A stretch of 64,000 nt of DNA, from contig NC_073692.1 in the NCBI RefSeq assembly GCF_029784155.1, positions 316,724,105 through 316,788,104 of the forward strand. Reading direction: 5' to 3'. Each line of letters opens with the position of its first letter. Within the stretch, counting starts at the first letter, position 1. Shown piece after piece: positions 37,737 through 50,023 of the stretch. The notes under the pieces are model-generated. The model did not search any database. It saw only the letters and a list, made by a program, of their open reading frames with translations, and had not been told where the DNA came from. Position numbers and translations under genes: made by a program. This DNA is from Uranotaenia lowii. Lineage: Eukaryota > Arthropoda > Insecta > Diptera > Culicidae.

Positions 37737-38705
37737 AGGTACACCGGGGTAAGTGGGGACGGTTTTTCGTATAGTTCAACTTTAAAAATCATTAAAAAAT
37801 CAGCAGTGGATCAATTTTGATAAAATTGCATTCAATGTGATGCAGAACATGTTGTTTACAAATGCTGAAAAGATGAGCTTGATAGACGCAAAGCGAAAAA
37901 AGTTATCACGTAAATTGTTATGGACCGCTGGTGTCTTCACTTACCCCGCTTTATGGGGTAAGTGGGGACGGTAGATTTTCCCTTTGATTTCTCAGGAAAT
38001 TTTCAAAAAATTTGTGTTTTCTTGGTTGAATAGGTTACTTTATTACTCGGTCCGTCCAAAATTTTGAAAAAAGTTCATGGTACTGATTATTGTGTTTAAT
38101 TTATGTTACAACACACGAGATCCGATTTTATCGAAAATATATACTTATTTCAGTACTTTTCCCAACTTTTCATGATCCGAATGCTAAATAAAGCTAAAAT
38201 CGTCCCCACTTACCCCAGGTAGGGTTTGGAGACAACATTTTAGATTTTTGAAAATAAACTCTTTTTTCTTAATTTTTATTCGTCGTTTCTTGTCCTAACT
38301 TGTTGTTTCGAATTCAAGGATTGGTCCAATGTAAAGTTTTTCGTCAAGAGCCAGCTAGTTTAAGAGAAATTTGCGATTGAAAAAGATGCACATCACCTCC
38401 ACATCGTAGTTAAAAATAGAAAATTAACAAAAAGTCACCGTAAACATCCGCTATTGTCGGAACCGTATCTCTTTTACAGTTTTTGGATAGATTACAAGTA
38501 AATTTAACATTCTGCATCAAAAGTTTGAAAAAATTGTTTACAGCATTGTTTTTATAGCCACCGTCCCCACTTACCCCGCGTCCCCACTTACCCCGCGTCT
38601 CCACTTACCCCGCGTCCCCACTTACCCCGCGTCCCCACTTACCCCGCGTCCCCACTTACCCCGCGTCCCCACTTACCCCGCGTCCCCACTAACCCCGGTG
38701 TACCT
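37737..38705. mobile_element. TA-flanked MITE, copy 1 (969 bp)
   Basis: Ends AGGTACACCGGGGTAAGTGG and its complement (right end with one change), flanked by TA (37735-37736, 38706-38707). A second copy lies at 44469-45273 with closely matching interior. Further inside the left arm the phrase cttaccccgctttatggggtaag is itself a small palindrome. Non-coding, Tc1/mariner-type by its TA target. Confidence 0.88.
38563..38698. repeat. 17-bp minisatellite made from the MITE's terminal repeat
   Basis: Eight head-to-tail 17-base units (gtccccacttaccccgc), nearly identical, at the right end of MITE copy 1. The second MITE copy has only about two such units, so the array expanded in this copy. Confidence 0.92.
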
Positions 38706-38911
38706 TATGTTAAATTTTTTTACTGCTCTCTCCATTCATAGCGACTCGTCACTATGAACGACGACATAACTCGTTTATTCGATAGTTACTCTGGACGGTA
38801 TGTTGGACCACCCTTAAACTAAATAAGATATTATTTAGAATTTTGCTACAATTTCGACAGGCGATTGGTTTATATGTATCATTTAGTTATCCTATTTATT
38901 TTTACCTCGTA

Positions 38912-40203
38912 AAGGGTGATACGGTCAAGATTTGGTCAATATCAACTTGACGTATTTCTTTCAATATTGCATTTAAAAAAACCTGAACACCCCTCATGTT
39001 GAAGGTGTTTGTGTGTAAAATGTTGCTCCTATTTTGATTTTGGAATTCGCATTTCAGTTGTCAAAACGCCGTCCAAGGAAAAAGAGCTGCGTATCAAAAT
39101 TTTGCTCGCGCATCGCGAAAATCCGAGCTACTCACACGCAAAGCTGGCAAAATCGCTAAAAGTTGCCAAATCAACCGTTACAAATGTAATTAAAGTGTTT
39201 GGGGAACGTTTGTCGACAGCCAGGAAGTCTGGATCGGAAGCCGCTGAGACGACAAAGAGAGTTGCCGGTAGTTTTAAGCGAAATCCTAACCTCTCTCTCC
39301 GAGATGCCGCAAATAAGCTGGGTGTATCGTCTACAATCGTGCATCGAGCCAAAAAACGAGCCGGACTATCGACTTACAAGAAGGTAGTGACTCCAAATCG
39401 CGATGATAAACAAAATACGACGGCCAAAGTGCGATCCCGGAGGCTGTACACGACGATGCTGACGAAGTTTGACTGCGTGGTAATGGACGACGAAACCTTC
39501 GTCAAAGCCGACTACAAGCAGCTTCCGGGACAGGAGTTTTATACGGCAAAAGGAAGGGAAAAGGTAGCAGATATTTTCAAGCACATGAAACTGTCAAAGT
39601 TCGCGAAGAAATATCTGATTTGGCAAGCCATTTGTACCTGTGGCTTGAAAAGCAGCATTTTCATAGCTTCCGGGATTGTCAACCAAGAAATTTACGTGAA
39701 AGAGTGTTTGAATAAACGTCTGCTGCCTTTCGTGAAGAAACACGGTTGTTCCGTACTGTTTTGGCCGGATTTGACATCTTGCCATTACGGTAAAAAGGCC
39801 ATGGAGTGGTACGCCGCCAACAATGTGCAGGTGGTTCCCAAGGACAAGAACCCTCCAACACGCCAGAGCTCCGCCCAATTGAGAAATACTGGGCTATTGT
39901 CACGCGGAACCTAAAGAAGATAAAAAAAAACTGCTAAGGACGAGCAGCAGTTCAAGGCAAACTGGCTTTCTGCGGCGAAGAAGGTGGACAAGGTGGCTGA
40001 ACAAAATCTGATGGCAGGGGTTAAGCCCGTTAAGCGTAAGGCCCGGCAATTCGGATTTGGAAAAGCGGAAGCCTAACTGAATATTTTTCCTGAATTTTAT
40101 ACTAATTAAACTTGAAAAAGAAATTTAATTTGATTGTTTAAATAAACGATTTCACCGATTTACACGCGTTTTCCCTTGACCAAATTTTGACCGTATCACC
40201 CTT
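38912..40203 (+). mobile_element. ITmD37E transposon, copy on plus strand
   Basis: A 1292-bp element with 28-base terminal inverted repeats (38912-38939 and 40176-40203, one mismatch, beginning AAGGGTGATACGGTC) and TA at 38910-38911 and 40204-40205. It belongs to the same subfamily as 47277-50119 and to a different one from 27392-28690, whose ends are unrelated. Confidence 0.95.
39009..40076 (+). pseudogene. DD37E transposase, nearly intact but frameshifted
   Basis: Mariner-type transposase. Open for 301 residues from 39009: N-terminal helix-turn-helix pair (SYSHAKLAKSLKVAKSTVTN and LSLRDAANKLGVSSTIVHRA), first catalytic D in VVMDDETFVKADY, second D in FWPDLTSCHYG. A one-base deletion near 39857 (compared with the copy at 47624) shifts the frame just before the catalytic glutamate; the correct frame then reads PIEKYWAIV. 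A second shift lies in the A-run at 39921, after which the frame runs to TAA at 40076. D and E are 37 residues apart in the compensated frame. The ATG present in the other copy at this start (CCATTTTG region) is ACG here, so the present methionine may not be original. Confidence 0.93.
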
Positions 40204-40205
40204 TA

Positions 40206-42106
40206 CTAAAACTGATAAGAGATAAAATGATTTCGAACGAGTTATCTTGATCGTCTTTGGGAACGGATGCGAAGGTATCGTGCTCTCATATTTAAGTGTT
40301 CTAAGTGTATCTAAGTGTGTAACAAGTGATAAACCAGTTATCAGTATCAGTTCAGCTCGATTTTCTTCTCTGTGTAGAACTCAGAACAATTAATTTATTT
40401 TATTCTTGTTTTTTGGGATATTTCTTAACTAAGCCTAGCCGCAGGGAGAATATAACTGACGTGCCTTTCAAGCCTTTTCTTCAACCGATTTCAACTTTAC
40501 TATGCCAACATATTCACATGAGCCAAGCATTCTCTACTGTTGACAAACGGTAAACAAAAACGGTGTTTCTGAATATCTTTTAGGTCATGTTTCAAGGTTT
40601 CCGAGAACCTCAAACGTACAAGGCTAACCATATATTCATAGATTGTTTTAAAAAATTTAAGTGCAATTTTAATTTGTTGAAAATAGGGCAGCTGATCGGT
40701 ACATTTAAAGTTGGAAAGGTCTGTTGAGATTTATTTGCTGAAAATCGCAACCATTGTATGGTAGTGTTGTTTATAAGGATTAATAGACTTTAAAAGCTTT
40801 ATTGATAGCATACCTAGAATAATTGTGCTATATCGATAAAATGATTGTAAAGAAGATAACCAGGGAATAAAGAGAACTCACCTCTTCGGTCGGTTCAATC
40901 ATGATGCGTAGATTGGTTGATTACTCCGGTGATAAGTTAAGGGAGGCTCGAATTACCCTCGGCTTCAAAGGGAATTCCCCGACACGTTCGGCTTTTGTTG
41001 ACTCCTCAAAGCCGCAACCGATTGATGATGATTGGGGAGGGGAGACTTTTCCGATTCGGCGGGTGCAGCAGAAGTCAAACGATCGTTGTTGTCGAACAGA
41101 AAGACAACAAAAATCTTTTCCGATCAATCAATCAACAACTCGGTACGCCTGCGCCAGTTACTTCGAGCGATGATCCTCAGTGTACCAAAACCCGTCGTTA
41201 TTTTTGACTACCCAACAACTATAATAGCACAAAATTAAAACGATCCCTGCTGCAACTCGCTGCTGATTCCGGACGTTAAGCGGTTATGTAAAGATTGTAA
41301 CTTTTCAATCGGGTTATAGAAACAAAGCTCTATCTATCATTCGATGGAACACCAGTTGGAATAAAATAAAATCGAACTTTCTAGACTCCACCCTTTTGAA
41401 TTCTACGGACGTTTGCTGGAAGAAATGGCTCAACGCGTAGCGATATACACTTGTGACAATAAACGACACTCAATTGAGCAATCGTTTGATGACAATGAAT
41501 AGAAATACAGAACAGGGCTCACGTAATCAATTTTGCACTTTGGTGAACGATTCCTAATTCTTTCCCTCCTATATTTTATCAGCCAGAAATATAATCCTGA
41601 GTAGGAACTTCACTCCAAACGCAACACGCACGAATGAATCCCACACTTTTTCCTTAAACGACGCGGTATACTTCCTTCCCGAAAAGATCGTAAAAATCAG
41701 AAATCAACCGGATCGAGATAAAAAGCAGTAAAACGCGGGCAGGAACGACACACTTAGACTGATTCGAGTAGATCGTGAACGGCAACTAAGACCTAACCCG
41801 AAGAAAGAAGTGTTCGGGCAAGTCCAACAACGGCAAGATGGGTCAGAGAAGATGGGATCAGGGATGGGATCGGGAAGCGGTTCTTCAATTTTCTTCGTTT
41901 GGTGCGCACATACTTGTACTCAATTTTTTCGGCTACTAAGTAGAGCGGACATGAACGATGTGGGACATGAGGATCAAACAGAATCGTAAAAAAATGAATA
42001 AGTTTCAAAGTGGACATAAAATTTGTTCAGTAGAAAAGTTCGAGTTTTCGATAACGAATGGTATAAGGCAAATCACGAATGTTGGAAGCTAATGTGAGGT
42101 TAAATG
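40206..42106. other. Non-repetitive DNA, unassigned
   Basis: 40860-41990 is less AT-rich, with frames on both strands at 40901-41238 that overlap without motif. It resembles 22695-24380 in texture and could be regulatory or UTR DNA of a nearby gene. No splice-framed exon was found. Confidence 0.4.
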
Positions 42107-43654
42107 TTTTGTGGATAGAGTTAAGAATTCTGTATGTATGCATGTTTGACCCACCAGTGGCTAACAGGTCTTTCGACCAGAGTCGGTACGGGAAGTCTCG
42201 ATCGCACTTTCAAATACTGTTCATGCTTAACTCATCAACAATATTTGCAACACAACCAAGGGGTCCGTTACCACTGGCTTGGGACAGGTTTGACTCATCT
42301 CACTCCCTTCCAACTGTTGAAACAAATAAAGAATCCTGAAAAGTTACCTAAATAATCTCATCACCAGCAGCACATCAACCGCTGACTTTTATCATATTTC
42401 CAAAACAAGTCAAATGGAAATCTGATGGAACAACTCAGCGACTACCCATAATTTTCTTTTACTCAACTTACAGTACCGTTCATAATTTTATAGAAATTGG
42501 AAGCACGCGCACTGTCACTTCGACTTTGAACTTCCATAACTTTTTACTGTGATGATATTTTTTGATCTAATTTTTTGCTTTAAATAGATCAACTATCACA
42601 CTATTATATCACCAAATTTGAGCTTTCTGGAAATTGTGTGGCCTGAGAAACAGTAATTCTACGAAAATCGGACTTTTTGGACATTTCCCATTAAAACTGC
42701 AATATCTCTGAAATTACGCTACATTTTATATTGAAATTTTGCAGAGTGATTGTTGAAATGTAAAGCTAGTATGTCTGAAGTTTTCAAAAAGTTCTATTGA
42801 TGAGATCAAAAGTTACGCGATGTGCAATATTTCAGGCATGGATGAAGAAATGTGATTTCTATAGAATTTTGGACGAATGTTTCCATAGGAAAATCATATT
42901 CTCTGTTTAACATCCAGTAAATCTATTTCAACCGAAAAATCACAACAATATCACGAGATTCTGATTTCAAAACACAAATGGATCATTTATTCCATTTTTT
43001 CTTTTCTTCATTGCTTTTTACAGCCTTTTTTTGTCTGGTTGGTGGAGGAAACGATATTGTTCTCATGAATCGTCCAAAATTCTATAAAAATCGCATTTCA
43101 AGGTTCATGCCTGAAATATTGCACCTCGCGTAACTTTTGATCGCATCGATAGAGCTTTTCGAAAACTTCAGACATGCTAGCTTTATATTTCAGCAATCAC
43201 TCTGCAAAATTTCAATAAAAAATATGGCGTAGTTTCAGAAATATTGCAGTTTGAATGAGAAAAGTCCAAAAAGTCCGATTTTTGTAGAATTACTGTTTGT
43301 CAGGCCACACAAACTTCAGAAAGCTCAAATTTGGTGATATATTAATGTGATAGTTGATCTATATAACGCAAAAAATTTGATCAAAAAATATCATCAGAGT
43401 AAAAAGTTATGGTAGTTCAAAGTCGAAGTGACAGTGCGCGTGCTTCCAATTTCTATACAATTATGAACGGTACTGTATACACACACGATTTCACTCTCGC
43501 ACCACTATAAGTTACACCGTATTTGAATGAAATAATCTATTAAATATATTAAATTTTCATTTTACTTTTTAGCAAAATTTTACAGCCGAAAAAAAACACG
43601 TCTTGACAATTTAGCAAACGCCTACTCTTTTTTGTGGATAGAGTTAAGAATTCT
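42107..43654 (-). mobile_element. Retroposon with (CATA)n tail, copy 2, with 25-bp target duplication
   Basis: A perfect 25-base direct repeat (42107-42131 and 43630-43654, beginning ttttgtggatagagttaag) flanks an insertion whose left end (tgtatgtatgcatgtttgac) and next 235 bases match copy 1 at 24489. Its right end (acgcctactctt) also matches copy 1. Without the foldback nested in it, this copy is about 490 bases. Confidence 0.85.
42471..43475. mobile_element. 1-kb foldback transposon, TA-flanked
   Basis: Arms of about 410 bases, 42471-42890 and 43070-43475, are near-perfect inverted copies starting CAGTACCGTTCATAATTTTA. TA flanks both ends (42469-42470, 43476-43477). The loop of about 180 bases is AT-rich and non-coding. 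A non-autonomous Tc1/mariner-type foldback, younger than the retroposon it sits in. Confidence 0.93.
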
Positions 43655-43983
43655 CATTATAAAATATTTAACAGAAGCTTTTCGTAGACCATCGATGCTT
43701 TAGTACCTTTAGATAATCACTGTTAGTTCTCATGAATACAAATGAAAATAATCAAGTTGATAACAATGTTAGGGTTTACTCTCAGGAGCCACCATCAATT
43801 ATAAATTGCTAGTCTTAACGCAACCGCCAGTCATTTTAACGCATTGAAATGTAGAGAACGCTTCGAGTTTTTTTTTGTAATGAAAGAGTTAGTGTTCGAA
43901 TCAAATTGAAAATTATGTACTTTCTTCGTCATTCATAGTTTGATATGTTAACAACACTGAATTAGGCTAAACAATACAAATTC
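43655..43983. other. Intergenic spacer, nothing recognised
   Basis: AT-rich; no signal on either strand. Confidence 0.5.
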
Positions 43984-44468
43984 CAGGGTGGTCAGCGAGT
44001 GTCAATTTTGAAAATTTCCGGTTTTTTCCCCTGTTTTCTCGATTGAGATTTTATTATTTTCCAGGTTTTAAAATACACAAATGCAAATGTATATCAGGTT
44101 TGAAATGCAAAAAATAAGAACATAATTCTAGCTATTCTAACCTCAACTTAATCCTTCGAACGATGTATTTTAGATTGAATAACTAATCCATAAATAAAAA
44201 TTTAATTTCAAGTTTGCATTCATAATTCGCATTCTTGTTTAAATTTCCAAAATAAGAAATCAAGTTTGGTGGTCATTGCTACTAATTGATATTTGAATTG
44301 GATTTTTTTTTTTTGCAATTTTGAGAACAGATTTAGGTGAATCTTACTCTGGCTAAACATTCTGAAATCATCACGACATCTCGAAAAGAATTCTTAACCT
44401 ATTTACCTAATCAGAATTAGGTAAATAGGTTAAGAAGTCTGAATTTTCAGTCCGACCTAAAAAATGTA

Positions 44469-45273
44469 AGGTACACCGGGGTAAGTGGGGACGGTTTTTC
44501 GTATAGTTCAACTTTAAAAAATCATTAAAGAATCAGCAGTGGGTCAATTTTGATAAAATCGCATTCAATGTGATGCAGAACATGTTGTTCACAAATGCTG
44601 AAGAGATGAGCTTGATAGACGCAAAGCGAAAAAAGTTATCACGTAAATTGTTATGGACTGCTGGTGTCTTCACTTACCCCGCTTTATGGGGTAAGTGGGG
44701 ACGGTAGATTTTCCCTTTGATTTCTCAGGAAATTTTCAACAAATTTGTGTTTTTTTGGTTAAATACGTTACTTTATTGCTCGAACCGTCCGAAATTTTGA
44801 AAAAAGTTCATGGTACTATTAATAAGGCATCTTTCAATTATTATTGTGTGTAATCCGATATTATCGAAAATATATACTTATTTTAGAAAAAACAAGTACT
44901 TTTCCCAACTTTTCATGCTCTAAATAAACCCTTTTCTCTCAATTTTTAACCGTCGTTTCTTTTCCTAACTGGTTGTTTTGAATGTAAGGATTGTTTCAAT
45001 GTAGAGTTTTTTGCCAAGAGCCAGCTAGTTTATGAGAAATTGGCGATTGAAAAAGATGCACATCACCTCGACATCGTAGTTAAAAATATAAAATTTATTA
45101 AAAGTCACCGTAAACATCCGCAATTGTCGGAACCGTATCTTTTATACAGTTAGTGGATAGATTACAAGTTAATTTAACATTCTGCATTAAAATTTTGAAA
45201 AAATAGTTCACAGTATTGTTTTAATAGACTCTGTCCCCACTTACCCCGCGTCCCAACTTACCCCGGTGTACCT
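44469..45273. mobile_element. TA-flanked MITE, copy 2 (805 bp)
   Basis: Same terminal repeat as 37737-38705 (AGGTACACCGGGGTAAGTGG), TA at 44467-44468 and 45274-45275, and a closely similar interior including the cttaccccgctttatggggtaag palindrome. It has only about two terminal units in place of the eight-unit array of copy 1. Confidence 0.9.
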
Positions 45274-45651
45274 TATCTTTTTTGGAACTCTAAATTAGAG
45301 TTTTTTTTCTCAGTTTTTGAAAATTATTCTAAGGTGAAATTATCCTTTTGAATCCTGATTTTTGTGAAATTCTTAATGTATATAATTCCGAAATTTCAAA
45401 GGTGATTTGTTTTTTTTTCAGAATTTATGTGATTTACCATAAACTCAACTTAAAACAGTGAAGAATGAGTAATTTATTTAAAAACAATCTTTGATCATAA
45501 GAACTCGGCTTCTCATGAAAATTAGTCGACGTTGTTCACAAAATTTATTTGATATTCTGGTTGAACCGTTCAGAATTTTTCCCACAGTTTGAATATGTTT
45601 TCACATTTCTGCTTAAGTATTTTTCAAATATCGATTCAGCATAAAGTGTTA

Positions 45652-46562
45652 GGGGAAAGTGTTCCTAAATGCGCATATTGGGTAATATGCGCATACAGCC
45701 GATTGACGATATGGCTGGAGATTCATCATATCTAATCAGTTCAGTTTGAGGGTAATACGTTTCTAACACTTGGCATGAAAAAATTAAATTGTTGTATGAA
45801 GTCGAAAAAATTTAAAAATTCAAATAAGATTTTTGTCAGTTTTGTTGTAATATATTGAACTTTAATTATCGTGCGAACAGATTCTGTGGACAAAAATTTT
45901 AATGGTTATTCTTTCTTATTCATCTGGAAATTGGAAATTCAACTAATTGAAGCTTTAGGCAAAGTTATTAATGATAAGATATCGGAATAAGAGACTGGTT
46001 CTGAATGCCCATATCAAGGCAGGTTAAATGCCTATATCAAGAAAAATAGATTAGTCTTATAAATTTTTTACTTTTTATCATTTAAACATTAAATCTACAC
46101 TCAAATCACGATCTTACGGCGAAAAAAGAAGAACTTCATACTGATCCGATAAAAATACGATAAGAACAAAATATTACCATGAAATATGGCCATATGGAAT
46201 ACCTAACTATGTCTCATGCAAAATAACTAGTGATGTAAAAAATTTCACCAAAATTTCAGTCTTGGCGTATGATTAACAATCGTTTCTACCACTTTCAATT
46301 CATAATATCAAAATATGTATTAATGAAATATAGCTAAATATGCGCAAATAGCCCGCCAGTTTCGGAAATCGGCTATTTTGACTTCTTCTAATACAAAATT
46401 ATTTTCACAAAAACTGTAAGAGATTTTAACAGAAAAATGGCTATAACGTATATAAAACAGATGTCTGCTCATGTGGATATAGTTTTTAGACTCCTATCTA
46501 TTGGAATATGGGAGAAAATTTAAGTGCTTTCCTTAATATGCGCATATAGCCCGCCTTTCCCC
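45652..46562. mobile_element. 911-bp MITE with GGGGAAAG ends
   Basis: Short terminal repeat GGGGAAAG / CTTTCCCC with TA at 45650-45651 and 46563-46564. The subterminal phrase atgcgcatat recurs in both halves (45671, 45685, 46333 and 46537), often next to agcccgcc. Non-coding. Confidence 0.75.
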
Positions 46563-47403
46563 TAATCTTAAAAAAATAGCTCCTGTAAAAGTTTTTAACA
46601 TCATTAATTGTGGCCTAGAGAACAAAAATTCCAGTTATATTTAAGATAGCTATTGAGCATAAAACTTGGTTATCTAGAACTGGATCCAGTCAAAACTTGA
46701 CTCAATTCAACTTTTTTCCATGCTTCATCAATTAACACTATAAAAGTTAATTACCAAAATTTAACGTAGGTACTCAAACTGCACAGTTATGAGAGCTTAT
46801 TCATTTTCAAAACATTTTTTACAATTCACTGCAGTGCACAATGTCCGAGAGCTAAAAATAGTTTATGCTCAAGATATTTTTCTACGACGTTTTGTTATGT
46901 TATTGCATCTAAATACATAATAACTGGAATACTTCAGAGCACTGAAATGTATACAATGATCCTAAAAATCACGGTTTTTATGTAATTTCCGACTTTTTCA
47001 CTCATGGGATTAAAATCCCGACCTCTTCAGCTTTTCCCGAAGTGTTGGCAATTCTTAAATAAACGATTATGGAGAAAAAAGTTTTCTCATGATGTTATAA
47101 ATGAACTTGAGGATTCAATAGGTTGATAATATACAACTCGATATACATATAAAAAAAGATGCGTTAAGAATTTTCTCGGTTTTGATTCGAAATTCAAGGT
47201 TTTATCGGATCCATTTTCAATTGTCGGGGTTTTCCCGGTTTTCCCAGTTAGCTGGCCACGCTGAAATACTACAATAAAGGGTGATACGGTCGAAATTTGT
47301 TCAAGGGAAAACGCGTGTAAATCGGTGAAATCGTTTATTTCAAAAATCAAATTAAATTTCTTTTTCAAGTTTAATTAGTATAAAATTCAGGAAAAATATT
47401 CAG

Positions 47404-50023
47404 TTAGGCTTCCGCTTTTCCAAATCCGAATTGCCGGGCCTTACGCTTAACCTCTGCCATCAGATTTTGTACAGCCAACTTGTCCACCTTCTTCGCTGCA
47501 GAAAGCCAGCTTGCCTTGAACTGCTACTCGTCCTTAGCAGTTTTTTTTATCTTCTTTAGGTTCCGCTTGACAATAGCCCAGTATTTCTCAATTAGACGGA
47601 GCTTTGGCGTGTTGGGAGGGTTCCTGTCCTTGGGAACCACCTGCACGTTGTTGGCCTTTTTACCGTAATGGCAAGGTGCCAAATCCGGCCAAAACAGTAA
47701 GGAACAACCGTGTTTCTTCAGGAAAGGCAGCAGACGTTTATTCAAACACTCTTTCACGTAAATTTCTTGGTTGACAGTCCCGGAAGCTTTGAAAATGCTG
47801 CTTTTCAAGCCACAGGTACAGATGGCTTGCCAAACCAGATATTTCTTAGCAAACTTTGACAGTTTCATGTGCTTGAGAATATCTGCTACCTTTCCCCTTC
47901 CATTCGCCGTATAAAACTCCTGTCCCGGAAGCTGCTTGTAAATAGTCTGCTTTGACGTAGGTTTCGTCGTCCATTACTACGCAGTCAAACTTCGTCAGCA
48001 TCGTCGTGTACAGCCTCCGGGATCGCACTTTGGCCGTCGTATTTTGTTTATCATCGCGATCATCTTCTTGTTAGTCGATAGTTCGGCTCGTTTTTTGGCT
48101 CGATGCACGGTTGTAGACCAGGGGTGAGCAACGCGCGGCCCGCGGGCCGCATGTGGCCCGCGAGACCCTTATGTGCGGCCCGCGAAGCTTTTCTCAAATG
48201 TTCATGCCTAAACTTTCTTCTACAATGGATTACTAGGAAAAAGGAATATGACATGGTCAAATATGCGCTTATCTGCATTTTCCCAATAGTCATTCAGATT
48301 GTCAACCTTTTCCCCAGCTTTTAAAGCATTTATTATGTTCTGTTCAAGGCATAAATGCAATATTGTTTATTGGCGTAATGTAATATTGGAGTTTTTTTTT
48401 ATTATTCAGGAATCAGGATACATTTTTCCTAATACTCCTATAAACTCCTACAACTTTGAAAAGTAAAATCCATTGAAGTGAGGAAGAGCAGCTAAAAATC
48501 GGAAGCTACACATGATCAAAGAAATTTCGAAGCCTGTTAGTCAAGTCATTATTTTCGTTTCAAGCAAAAATAAAGTTTTATGATAAAAAATATGCTCAGC
48601 AGATAATATTTATAAATCATTTTATCGAATTCGGAAAAAAAGGATGGTTTGGTTAGCATTAAAATACTGGGAAAAATTAAAACCAAAACCATGTGAAAAT
48701 GTTTTTTTCTGAATATTGACGAAAATTACGAAAGTATAATAATAATGATTACGTGAACGTTTTTGAATTTTTTATCAACTTGAATTATCCGGCATCAAAG
48801 TTACCGATAAAAATCAAAGTTTTTGATAAAAGCAATAGATATCTGAAATTCTGTGATTCGACCCAAAAGGTCTTTGAGAATTATCTTTGATGTTTTTTTT
48901 TCAGAAATTTGATAGAAAATTTATAACAAACATCGATAAATTGAGTTATTTCATTTTTCAATCGCATTCCCCATTACCAAAGTCATTATATTACTAGAGA
49001 AATTATTTCCCAATAATATCTAAATAAGAGAAAAAATATTAAAAATCTGCATAAAAATTCTAGAATTAAGAATGTAGTTTTGTAGATAATTGCTTAAAAA
49101 TATGTGTAATTGAAAATTTTTCTGTGATTTCGACCACCTTTTTCAATTTCAATTTAAGAAACGGGGGTTTTACCGTTTGAAGGAAAAAATCTAGGTTTGA
49201 GGACAAGTTTTAACTGTGGAAAAAAATCCTACAAAGTCAATTTGCGATTCAACTTCCAACGCTGAGAAGACGGCGATTTCTTTGAATACATATTTTTCAC
49301 AATCTTAGTTATCATTCTGGGAGGCTCCAGGAGATTTTTAAATGGAAGTGATGACGAATAACAGTAACAGTTTTAACAAGAATGTTTTATGAACGAATGT
49401 TTGCCAGGAAGTACTTTAAAAAAAATTGAGAGAATTGAAAAAATGACAAAGATTTAATGATACACCTTCTCAATATCGGGTATTCAAAAAGTCGTGTTGA
49501 ATTTCTGATGTTGAAAAAGTGAATTCGATTTATCTTTCCTTTTTCAGATTTGTTTTCGCCAAAAACTTTCAGTTATAAAAAGGCCACAAAGCTCTGCTTA
49601 CTATTGAAAAAAACAAAAAGTCATTATAAGTGCGGCCCGCCGACAAAATTTCAAATTTAAATTGGCCCGTTGGTTCAAAAGGTTGCTCACCCCTGTTGTA
49701 GACAATACACCCAGCTTATTTGCGGCATCTCAGAGAGAGAGGTTAGGGTTTCGCTTGAAACTACCTCCAACTCTCTTTGTCGTCTCAGCGGCTTCCGATC
49801 CAGACTTCCTAGCTGTCGACAAACGTTCCCCAAACACTTTAATTACATTTGTAACGGTTGATTTGGCAACTTTTAGCGATTTTGCCAGCTTTGCGTGCGA
49901 GTAGCTCGGATTTTCGCGATGCGCGAGCATAATTTTGATACTATGCTCTTCTTCTTTGAACGGCATTTTGACAACTGAAGAGTGAATTCCAAAATCAAAA
50001 TAGGAGCAACATTCTACGCACAC
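47404..50023 (-). pseudogene. DD37E transposase, interrupted and frameshifted
   Basis: Same protein as at 39009. The N-terminal part (50023-49730) is open and contains an internal methionine (MPFKEEEHSIK) that is probably the true start. The gene is cut by the hAT at 48119-49695 in the second helix-turn-helix segment. Past it, a 10-base deletion near 48065 and a 4-base insertion near 47943 shift the frame. The first D (VVMDDETYVKADY) and the second (FWPDLAPCHYG) remain; seven residues following GKK are lost in frame; the glutamate is kept in LIEKYWAIV. Not functional. Confidence 0.93.
48119..49695. mobile_element. Non-autonomous hAT element with perfect ends
   Basis: 14-base perfect terminal repeat CAGGGGTGAGCAAC and an exact 8-bp target duplication TTGTAGAC (48111-48118, 49696-49703), which is present once in the uninterrupted plus copy of the transposase. 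Near the left end is a GC-rich cluster of cggcccgc/gcgggccg units; the right end has gcggcccgcc. The 1577-bp interior is AT-rich with no transposase. Confidence 0.96.

Larger units (their letters stand above)
43984..47263. mobile_element. Possible old element with CAGnGTGGnCAGC ends, host to two MITEs
   Basis: Left end CAGGGTGGTCAGCGAG and the complement of the right end CAGCGTGGCCAGCTAAC share a terminal repeat of 13 bases with two changes, followed on both sides by a ccggttttcccc-like phrase. No convincing flanking duplication remains (acaaattc against aaatacta), so pairing of the two ends is tentative. The interior is non-coding and includes two TA-flanked MITEs. Confidence 0.45.

Noticed and set aside
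38563..38698. CRISPR-like array
   Set aside because: The 17-base units are head to tail without spacers, in a eukaryotic MITE.
43984..47263. Confident hAT call for the CAGnGTGG element
   Set aside because: The ends look alike, but the flanking octamers do not match, so it is listed only as possible.
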